DNA of 64,000 nt from Selaginella moellendorffii (Eukaryota; Streptophyta; Lycopodiopsida; Selaginellales; Selaginellaceae): assembly GCF_000143415.4 (NCBI RefSeq), contig NW_003314330.1:774089-838088 (forward strand), given 5' to 3'. Position 1 is the stretch's first letter, and each line of letters starts with the position of its first letter. The notes below the pieces were generated by a model. It ran no database searches, was not told the DNA's origin, and saw only the letters and a list, made by a program, of their open reading frames with translations. Below are positions 54,675 through 64,000 of this stretch, piece by piece. The position numbers and the translations under genes were made by a program.

Positions 54675-56179
54675 TTATAGCTGTGCTGAAAGGGTAGCTT
54701 TGAGAGAGATAATGTTGCTTCCAGAACCGGAGTCAACCAAAGCATCCATCTTACAAGAGGAAGTACCAATTTGCATCGAGACAAAGAATGGACTAGGATC
54801 TCCACCATATCTTGTCATGTTGACAATGTGCACCTCTTGAGGAGTCCTATTGAGAGTGCTCTCTAGTGTTCTTGACCATGCAAACTCCTCTAAACACTGG
54901 CCGAATCCCGAGACAAGGCACAACATGTCTCGGAGCGAAAAGGTGACAGGAGTGTCAACCAACTGTTGAAGAACTGGCTCCGGAACAGGAATAGCTGTTT
55001 GTGAGATCTTAGGAGGAGAAGAGAGTAGTGACTTGAAGGGGAGCTTACAAACCACCCTCTGTGTCACTGGATTTGGTGCTGACAGAGATTCACTCTTAAT
55101 TGACACCAGGGGATCTATGACAGGATGAGCGGCTACCTTCTTCTTCACTTGGGCTCGAGTGGTTGCAGTTTGTTGCTGTTGTCTATGGAGTTCCTTGGCT
55201 ACCAAAATTGTGTTGACCGATGAGGCTGGTGCCATGCCTTTGCTTGATGAAGGGGCTACCTCAATTGCCTGTTGCTCCAACTGCTCTTGATATGTCTCTG
55301 GACCCTGAGATGATGTGGAATTGTCAGCAATGGGACGTTGTTGGACACATTGAGAAGGTAGAGGCCGAAGCTTTGGGTGAAGCTTGAAGTAGTGTTGTGT
55401 GTTGTGTGTGTTCGTTTTGTAGTGAGTGCACCAACGAGACTTAAATTTGCATTCCCGAGCTGCAATGGCCTCTTTTTTAGACTCCACCAGCTCCTGGAGC
55501 AGCTTGTCATGGTGTGATTGTTGCTAAAGAATGATCTCCTTCAGCTGCCGCATCTCGTTGGCAAAGTTCTCAATAGCTGGAGGTGTATTCTTTGGTGTGG
55601 ACGATAAACAGTTGCACAAGGTGACTCTAATGGGGTGATGGCTTGGTCAAAATCAACTTTAGTAATCTCCAGGTCGACAAAGAGCTCTCTTTCCAGCTTC
55701 ATGACAAATGAAAATGCCTCATGGCAAGACCTAAATATCTTCTTAAGAAGTTTCCACTGCAAGTTCCCATGCAGACTCGCTGTGAATGCCATGATCCCCT
55801 ATTGCTCATCTTGGACCACTCTGCGATCCCAACACTGCTTCTAATATGCTTGAAACTGGGTGATGTAGTCAGGAATAGACTCGTGAGTGCCTTACTGGAA
55901 CGAAAAGAGGTCAACAAGTAGCCGATTTGTGGGTCTTTTTTCAAAAAAATGTTCTCTGAAAGAAGCAAATAGTGTCTGGAAGTTTTTCCAGTCCTTTGGG
56001 AGGAGAGAATCTGCCCAAGTTGCTGCTTTGCCTTTGGCAAACTGCAAAAAGTTGCGGCATATACAATCATCGTCAACAATCATATTTGTGGTGTAGTAGT
56101 AATCAAAGCGATTGATATGCGATGTTGGAGAGACTATTCCAACACTTGAGAAGGTCGGCAAATCACTCCCCTTCTGCAA
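54675..56179 (-). pseudogene. Gag and protease of the Tat-like element
   Basis: Gag pieces in overlapping frames at 56179-55541 (NRFDYYYTTNMIVDDDCICR, WADSLLPKDWKNFQTLFASF), a linker rich in Gln and Ser, then the aspartic protease ALVDSGSGSNIISLKA at 54675-54740. A CCHC knuckle is not obvious; KSRWCTHYKTNTHNTQHYFK near 55420 may be a modified finger. Confidence 0.7.
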
Positions 56180-57519
56180 AACATGGAGCTGGGGTTGAGC
56201 TAAAGGTGGCTACGCCATAGCTCGTAGATTTAAGTCACTGGAATCTGCCGAGGATAAAGGACTTGGCATAAAAAGGTGCTTTGTCGTACCTAAGTTACCT
56301 CTGGATATTAGAAAGTTTACTCCATACCTTAGGGCCTTGAGGTATGTTAAAAGGGTGCCAATTTGTCGCATGTCTAGTTTATACCGACATCAAAAACCCT
56401 AAATACTGCAAATGCCCAATCAAGGCAACTAGGTTGATAGGAGCAAGAAGATTGTAGATTTGTGCTCAAGCTGCTCAAAGTTGCCCAAAATGCCTATGAC
56501 GAAGAGAAATAAAGGTGGAAATGGAAGGAGATGTAGGCCTCAAGCATATATACTATTGACCTATAGAGCAACCACTGACCTCTTGTAGTAACTGGTAACT
56601 AGTAGCTAGTAACTAGTAACTAGTAACTGAGGACTTATAACCTATAATTAATAACCCCCTGCTCTCACTTTTACTCTTGTGCGTACTCCAACACCAACTC
56701 CTACACCTGCATCTGCTCCTACTCCTGTGCCAACTCCTATTCCTGTTCATACACCTACTCTTGCTCTCTAAAGATTGCTTCATTCCCAAGGAACTCCCAA
56801 CAAAGTTTAGCCCAAAAGAGAAAAATGAGTCCTTTGGTATTGATCCTTCCCCATTTTAACTGTTGGTGGGCTCGTTAGAAAGGGCTCAACCCCGTTTACC
56901 CTCTATTGCAAGAATTTATGAAAAAGCTACCTCAATATTCCCTAAAATCCAAGAAGTGTTAGCCCAAAACACCAATATTGTGGAAAAATCTGTGTATGTC
57001 ACTGATGTAGATTGATACTAAGGCACTGTTGGTATTTTTGGAAAGACTAGGACCAAGAGCACCTCTAGAAACAAACGGCATCCAAAACAAAGCCTGAAGA
57101 AGCGTGGATTCCTACTACAAAAATAACCCAATTTAGCTAGAGAAGAAAATCCTTTTGCATGCCGTCAATTCACCTAAATCTAGCACCAAGAATCACCACT
57201 ACTTGTAGATCTAAGCCAAATCTACAAGCCCAAATGCACTACTTTGAGAAATTGGGTTGAGGGTCTAGGCGAGAAAGTGAAAACCCCCAAAATGTTCATC
57301 CAACCGAGCCAAGAAATGTTGTATCTCTTCAAATACTGCACAGTTTGATGAGTGCAATACCTTTCTGGAAAAAGGAGATCCAAACCTATCCAACACGCCT
57401 AAGATCAAACAAAACCACCACAAGACGAACAAGTAATTCCTTCCCAAAGTTTGCGGCCAAAAGAAAAAAAGAGAAATGACACCTCAGAAAGTGCTGTGCG
57501 TCACACCGGGTTCACTATT

Positions 57520-57705
57520 TGTTGGGGAAGGAAGGGTGCCTTCCCTAATGCTCACTCAAACACAAGAAATGCTTCAATGCTCTCCACAAATGCCCCCTCC
57601 CTGCCCTTGTGGGGCAAGGGTTTTATACAAGGAAGATGGGGAATATTCTAAAGAATAGAGTATTCCCTCTCTCTCTCTCACTTTCTCAATAGCCACACCC
57701 TAACA
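57520..57705 (-). repeat. 5' LTR of the Tat-like element
   Basis: 186 bp, TGTTGGGGAAGG to CCCTAACA. Inward, the minus strand reads AATAGTGAACCCGGTGTGACG, where the primer binding site should be; I cannot assign the tRNA with confidence. Confidence 0.88.
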
Positions 57706-60250
57706 GTTTCAGTGTCTGAAAACCCCTTGCATGCAGCTTCTTCCATATCGTGTAGTGGTCCTCCCTACCCAATGTTTGGTTACCATCTTTGAACAAAGAA
57801 TAATGGTTGGTTCAGCCAATCCTCCACCCAATGCAATATCATGTGGCCTATCGGGAACTCGCTCCACAATCTAAGGATCCCCTGGATAAGGAGGAACTTG
57901 CTTTGGACCTTCTACAAAGATCCAACATGGGTCCTCCACCCACAGTCTTGCTATATTGTGCTTGGGGTAGATTTCCAACAAGCTCTACCTAAACATTAGT
58001 CTCCATGGCTAGTTACCTGGCTGGAGAGCCATAAGAATAACTTTGTACCATAACGCCTTTGCCATGTCACTAGGATCGATGATTCCCAGTCCTCCCAACA
58101 TCCTTGGCCTTGCCGTGGATTGCCAGGCAACTTTCACCATAACTCATGCAATGATGAGTATGCCACGCTATAAGTATTTACGCACCATTGTATATACCTT
58201 CTTGAGGGTCATCTCAAAGACAGGCCAAATCGAAAGATGGTACTAAATGCTTGGTAAAATGATGCTTCTGGTCACCACGATTTGCGCTGGTAATCCTAAT
58301 TTCCTAGGAGCCCATTTCTGGATTGAGGTACAAATCCTCTAGAGTAGGGTATCATCTTCCAGTGCTGTGCTGAACTTTGTACCTACCTAGATCCTTAGGT
58401 ACTTGGTGTCCTCTCCCAGTCTTAGCCACTAAAAGACTATTTCTAGACCCCAAGACTTGATGCTTCGTCTCCCCTAGTTTATGCCCACCGACTTGTTCGA
58501 GTTGATCACCATGCCAATAGCAAGATTGAAGGTCTTAAGTGCCTTCCTTGCAGCATCCAAATTCTCCTTTGTTGTGAGTAAGACTATCACTATGTCATTT
58601 GCAAAGGCTCCATCCAATAGCTCTCGAGCTACTCCCGATGTACCCAGTAGCTGCTATTGCACCTCAAGGAGGGTGAGTCCCTTGATGTTCCCACCATTCA
58701 CCAAAAAGGTTCCTAGAGCTTCAACTACCATCAAAAAGAGGTACAGAGCCAATGGACATCCCTACCTCATCGATTTGCCCAACTCAAAACTTAGTCTAGT
58801 CTCCCCATTGATTGTGACTCTACTAGATGTCCCACAATATAAAAGCAAGATTCACGTAACCATAACTCTCAGGATGCCAATCTTTCACATGCAATCCTCC
58901 AAGAAGTTCCAATCCACCAAATCATATGCCTTCTTAAAGTCTAGAAGCTAAGCCATTGTTTGTTGATCCAAAATTTTTGCCCACCACTGAGATAGCAAGT
59001 ATGTCTAAATGTTCTCCACAATTTGCCACCCTAGGACAAAGCCTGTTTGTTGTTCCCATATGATGAGTGGCATGACTAATTATAGCTTAAGTGCCATGGC
59101 CATAAGTCTTATACAATGTGTTCAACATGGTGATCGGCCTCTAGTTCCTTAGCTCTTGAAGGTCCCCTCTCTTTGGAAGTAGCACAATCTGTCCCTCCAG
59201 GAACTCTCCAGGCATGGCTCCAAGTTTTTGAGTGTCTTTCCATGCTTGTAGTAGTAGTAGGCTTAACGTCTCCCAATGGGCCCAATAGAATACAAGAAGA
59301 AGACCATCCATGCTGGCATCTTATCATTGCTCAACCTCTTGAGAGTTTCATGTAACTTTGTGAGTGTGAAGTCTACCTTCAACAAGTCCTACACTTCGTG
59401 GGAGACCCTCCCTAGGACTTCTGTTGCTACACTTATTCGAGCTAAGGTCCATGGTTGAGCTGTGTAGAAGGCTTGGTAGAACTCCTAAGCGAGGTGCTAC
59501 ATCCCTTGTTGATCCTTAACAATGCTCCCATCACCACATTTCAATCCTAGGATAAGAGGAGAATCAATGATCGGCCTAATGCCCTTGTAGAAGACTTTGT
59601 TGAGAAGGCGTTTAATCCGAGTCCATCCATCCTTCATGGTCTAGACTCTAGTGCTCCATGTGGTGAACTCCAAACCCTATAGCTCAACTTCACACTTATC
59701 CAACAGTGACTGCCATTTATCTGAGTTATGTGTGTGCAATAGCATCCTATGGGCTATGGCTACTTGTTGTCAGGCAATTCTCACATCCTTGAGCACCTCG
59801 CCTTTCAGCTCTTTCTGAAGCTCCTACAGCTTCTGGGAGCACGTCTACAGCATCAGAACTATTGCTAGTTTGTCATCCACAAGGATTTGGCATATCAGCT
59901 TAGTTGCTACAAAATCTAATACAGGGTCGCTTTTGTGATTGCACACTAGGTCGCTATTCCCTTCTCATGTTGGAGTTTGATTACACATCTAAGTGGGTCA
60001 TGATCTAAGAAGGAGGCAAAGCCTAGCCACATTCGTAGGCCTCCACCATCCTGCTGCAGCCGAGTTGAGGCATATATTCAATCCAACCTTGACTGAGACA
60101 TTGCTGATTGATGTCTAGTAAAGGGGTGTGCATATGGGCAAATCCCTCCACATATTGAAGGTCCACAATACTAAGCACATCCATGAGCTGACTCAATCTG
60201 AGCTCTCAAGGTCAGGGAGCACAAGGTAGGGGCCTTAGCATTTAGCTTCC
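57706..60250 (-). pseudogene. LINE reverse transcriptase, minus strand
   Basis: Decayed non-LTR RT reading leftwards: SNDKMPAWMVFF (~59310), LLDFKKAYDLVDWNFLEDCM (~58900), RVTINGETRLSFELGKSMR (~58790), then the catalytic box FAND (~58595-58606) in place of FADD, followed by IGMVINSNKSVGIN and the thumb. The N-terminal RT spacer extends to about 60.2 kb. The downstream part of the same LINE is at 46791-48961, beyond the inserted LTR element. No endonuclease is seen on this strand; the 5' part appears to be cut away. Confidence 0.75.
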
Positions 60251-60299
60251 ATGAGGAGGACTACTGCAAGGTCAAGGTTCTACAACACACATGGTAGTG

Positions 60300-63200
60300 A
60301 GCCAGGATGGGAAAGGGGCTTTTGGATCAATGCCTAGAGCATATCTGCGCAAGACAGCAAGCGAGATACGCAAAGCAGCAACTTAATAGGAGGAGAACTG
60401 TGCAATAGAAGTGGTGGATGTTTCAAGTTTGGGGGAAGGCTAGACCTTGGAAAGAGGAGCAAACAAGAGTCATGCGAGAAGTGAAGTTTCCAGGAGGAGA
60501 GGACAAGCAATGGAGGAGAGGACAAAGCCACCTCCCCTTACCCTATTGCCTAGTCAATGGCAAGAGTCTAGGAGCTTTGAGGAAGTTTCAGCAAGGTCTC
60601 AGGCTTGTGGGGAATAATCCTGAGAGTCTTTGAAGTTGGGGGGATTTGCAAAGATGGATGTTTCACAAAAGTGCAAGAGCAGCACGCCAAGGTTAGGTTA
60701 GGAGTCACCACTAGAGTAGCAGCATGTGCAGTAGCAATAGAGCTAGGGTGTGAGATAGGAGAACTCAAGTCTGCCCCGCCCAAAATGACCAAGGACAGAG
60801 GAGAATAAAGCCCCAATATGGAGGATCTTCTATCATGTAGGATTAACATGGAAGCTTCATTAGAAGGTGAGCTAAAACTCCCCCACTCAAAGACACATGT
60901 AAGTCAAAAGGTCTTTTAGGAGCTTAATCATGCAGTCTTGGCTTTGGGATGGAGCAAGGAGCAACCACTCCAAACACTAAATTTTGCCCATAAATGTTTA
61001 GTAGACCTCACAAACAAGCCAAGAGCCTCACTTCCATCTTCACCAGCTCGCTCCTTGAGTGTGAGGCCTAGATCCAGCTTGCAGCCTGGCAAGGTTATAT
61101 GCTAACTCGGGATGGGGTGGAGACAGCATGGATCGACTTCATATGCTCTCACCAAGGCTTGCAGGTGGTGGTATAGTATTTTGGAATAGTGAGATGAGTC
61201 GATGCAGTGAAGTAGGAAGTCTTGCAGCTAACACACCAACTAAACGATGGGGACACTATGGGAAATATCTCATTGTGGGATACACACTGATTAGCTCTTG
61301 GGATTCTCATAGAGAACCTTAAACCAAGGAAGGACTGGGAGATTGACACACTTCCAGCCTATGGGAACGCATCAAGCTCACATTCAACTGGTGAGAATTA
61401 CTTAGAGACAATTGCAGAAGGGAATGAGCTCATCTTTGGTCTAGTATGTGTAAAAGCCCAGGAGGAAACATATCAGAAGGACCTTGAACACCAGCAACAC
61501 TTGAGGAAATCATGCTTGGACTCTCCCACAGTATCTTAAGAGGAGCAAAAGTTGTTGCTCCCCTCACCACTTCCAAGACTAGACGAGGCAAGGATGTTGG
61601 ACTGGGATCCCCACCACTCTGAGGAGAACATTCAAAAGGCTCCACTTCTAGTACACAAAGAACTTCAGACAACTCTGCAAGGTGCAATTAGGGAGATGGA
61701 TCAAAACCTGTTGGGAGAAGATCTCATGTTGGGACCTACAATGTGAGAAGCACATGAGCTAATCACAAAGGCTATGGACTCACAGCAAACAAAGCTTTTT
61801 GCAGCATACGCTCAAGAGCAAGGGGGCAAGACATATGCCACAATAACATCAAGAGTTGATACAAAGCATAGGGAGATAGAGGACAAGCCAGAGACAGAAC
61901 ACTCCCTGGATGAATAGACAGATGACTTACTGCAAATCCAAGAATGTGCTGCCTTCACCAAGAGGAGGACCAAACATGAGAAGAAGAAAGTGAAGTGAGC
62001 CATATGGCGCAAACTAAAAATCCTGGGACTGGATAAGGAAGCTCAACTTTGGACAGACACAATGGATGCCTTCTTGGAAGAGGACTAAGAACCCACATGC
62101 ATGTAGGCGCACAAGCAAGGAGCTCAACAACAAAAAGAGAACACGCCTAGGCTTGGACTTGGGGCAAAGTCAGAGTCAACAACTAGGCAGAGTCCCGTCA
62201 AAGAGGCAGATTAGGCACAAACCCTGGTGGAAGGAAATGGCAATAACATGGAGAGCCTAGAGCCCAGCCAAGTGGTGACGCTAGATTCCATGGTGGGGAA
62301 CAAGAAGGTAGCTAGAGATGACAAAGAAGCCCATACAAAAACAAAAGGAGCAGTCCAATTGGTTAAGTTGGCAGTGACAATGCAAAAGGTGGTGGCAGAG
62401 AGAGAAGAAGAGCTCCATAGGAAGGCTTTGATCACAATCTTTAGAGGCAGGTTTCCCACGAAACACATGGCAAATGACTGGATCAATACTACATTGGGAT
62501 AGGGGATCCTCATTAAAAACATACTTCCATAGGGGAAGGAATACTACATGATTGTGTTTGACACAAAAGAAGCTTGGATCCAGGTTGAAGCCATGCATGG
62601 ATTTATTGACAAGAATTGGGTGTGTCATTCTAGCCCTGGATCCCAAGGTTCACTGCGGAGGACTAGGCTCGTCTTAAGGGTGTGACTTTTCCTATAAACA
62701 TTGCCTTGTGGGACGCCCCTATAGAGATGCAAGTTAGAATGGTGGTGAAAGAGTTGGTTGATAGTAGTATAGGCCAAGTCACTGTTGGTTTGGAGACAGT
62801 GGATGTAGATGGTGTTCTTGGCCCCATTTGCCTCAAAGTGTTCATCTAGGCCCCGTTGGAGATCTTGATGGAAATAACAGTCCTGGGACAATAGATCAGG
62901 ATCCAAACAAAGAGTTCATAACCAAGATGTAGCTTCTGCCAGAGGCTAGGACATTGGGAGGAGGCATGTTCAGTTAAGAGAGACAGGTTGGTTATGTAGC
63001 ATCCATTTGAACTCCTAGAGAACCAGGAAAAGGTGCTGCCACCTAATTGGGCACCTCATATAAGGTTCCTCGTGGCCCCACCTCTCTCGAGACTAGCCAC
63101 TTAGTCTAAACTTTTTGAAGGACTGATCATGGGGGCTGATAGTGACGATTTTTAGCTGGTCCTCCCCCGTACCATTGGTATGGCAGTCAGATGGATCCCG

Positions 63201-64000
63201 CCTAAGCAGGAACTCAGTTCCATAGAAGATGGAGATTGGATGATGTGCTGAGGAACATCATTTTCCTGGACGTTATCACCCTTGGAGACTATCAAACACA
63301 CATGAAGAGTGCCATCATTGAATGGATAGGATTCACAAATTACACCATGTGTGGATTTTAATAGGCAAAGTATAAAGGGAAGATGATTGTAGTGTGGACA
63401 ATTTCTATAGAATGGAGGGCTAGACCTTGCAACACCATATTTTCCTGGAAGTATGTGTTTGAATGATGACACTCATAGTCATCACTCATCACATGGAAAT
63501 GTTGAGGACTCAGCTTGATAGATAGCAAGATCAACAAGCATGTACAACTCAGATCCCATGTCTGGGAGCTTGGAATGGAAGGGAAGATTGACATTTTGTG
63601 CCTACAAGAGCACAAAATGATGGAGGCCCTAGACTTCAATCTGGGAATGCAAGGGAGGCTCTAGTGGATAGTTCAGGTAGTCATTAGGCTAAGAGGTGGC
63701 ACAGCATTCATTGTGTCAACACGATGGTCGGCTCAAGTGGGGAACCATGTCATCCTGGTTCTTGGTAAAGCACAATTGCTAGTGCTACACCTTCACTTTG
63801 GACGTGTGGGGATAATCAATTTTTATGCATTGATGAGGAAGAAAAACTAGGCCAAATTCTTGACGAACATCTTGCAGTCGGCCCAAGGACAAGTGGATGA
63901 ATGGCTGGTCCTAGGAGACTTCAACATGGTTGAGGATGTGTGCAACCACAGGGGAATGTAGGAAACCATTCAAGGTTGAGAGAACAAACGTTAAATCTCA
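60300..64000 (+). pseudogene. LINE ORF1 and endonuclease start, plus strand (runs off the window)
   Basis: A second non-LTR element, head to head with the first. The ORF1-like part contains a DUF4283-type stretch (IFRGRFPTKHMANDWINTTL at 62440-62500; TFPINIALWDAPIE ~62690) and a CCHC knuckle CSFCQRLGHWEEAC at 62928-62969. The AP-type endonuclease begins near 63560 (KIDILCLQEHKM) and reaches VLGDFNMVEDV at 63908-63940. Stops interrupt every frame. The RT should lie beyond 64000. Confidence 0.75.

Larger units (their letters stand above)
48962..57705 (-). mobile_element. Tat-like Ty3/gypsy element with two RNase H domains
   Basis: An 8744-bp element with 186-bp LTRs in direct repeat and a GTTT duplication at 48958-48961 and 57706-57709, inserted into a LINE. 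All pol domains are on the minus strand, with stops that are mostly TAG or TGA in place of Gln, Arg or Trp codons. The order is gag, protease, extra RNase H, RT, degenerate Ty3 RNase H, integrase. Integrase text such as NYYPECNGQAKSSNKILK and the long element are typical of the Tat/Athila side of Ty3/gypsy. Confidence 0.88.

Noticed and set aside
58481-58951. 156-codon plus-strand frame
   Set aside because: Antisense to the LINE reverse transcriptase whose FAND box lies on the minus strand here.
1-64000. CRISPR arrays, bacterial operons, rRNA genes
   Set aside because: No regularly spaced repeats, ribosome binding sites or rRNA sequence; introns and families are those of a plant nucleus.

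Overview
The window is nuclear DNA of a land plant. The genes belong to plant families (PPR, DUF688, PWWP, GH5 mannanase, FLX-like, subtilase). Most introns are very short, with GT..AG ends and about 50-85 bp, and the genic part is compact. This fits a lycophyte such as Selaginella best; that assignment is inference from gene style, not a database match. One 200-base assembly gap of N lies at 6984-7183.

Layout. From 1 to about 14.4 kb is gene-dense euchromatin: a PWWP-domain gene (-), a small acidic single-pass membrane protein (+), an intronless PPR gene (+), an E2 ubiquitin-conjugating-like protein with a long C-terminal extension (+, holding the gap), a DUF688 protein (+), a five-exon endo-beta-mannanase (-), and a four-exon gene combining an FLX-like coiled coil, a WW domain and an RRM (+). 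The last two are divergent and share a short promoter region.

From about 15 kb onward the DNA is AT-rich and dominated by nested transposable elements. At 16.5-17.4 kb is a decayed DUF7869-type transposon protein. At 17.95-26.45 kb an old chromovirus-type LTR is split by a young, apparently intact Ty3/gypsy chromovirus (18553-25908) with near-identical LTRs, a GGGGA target duplication and one open gag-pol frame ending in a chromodomain. At 27.7-33 kb is a mosaic of relics: subtilase fragments, a BED-like finger ORF, a short-LTR gypsy head and an inverted old LTR.

From 33.1 to 46.4 kb lies a duplicated cassette. Copy C (41306-45330) holds an AT-rich ORF with a C-terminal GNA/bulb-type lectin domain and a nine-exon subtilase that lacks the PA domain. 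Copy B (33124-35557) has lost the lectin gene and is a broken subtilase without its catalytic His. Copy A (27.7-29.5 kb) is more decayed. Between B and C sits a decayed Ty3/gypsy element (35911-40896) nested, in reverse orientation, in an older relic of its own family.

From 46.8 to 64 kb are non-LTR (LINE) remains on both strands. A minus-strand LINE is split by a Tat-like Ty3/gypsy element (48962-57705). In that element a second RNase H with all four catalytic acidic residues lies between protease and reverse transcriptase, while the ordinary Ty3 RNase H has lost its first catalytic position. This is the most unusual arrangement in the window.
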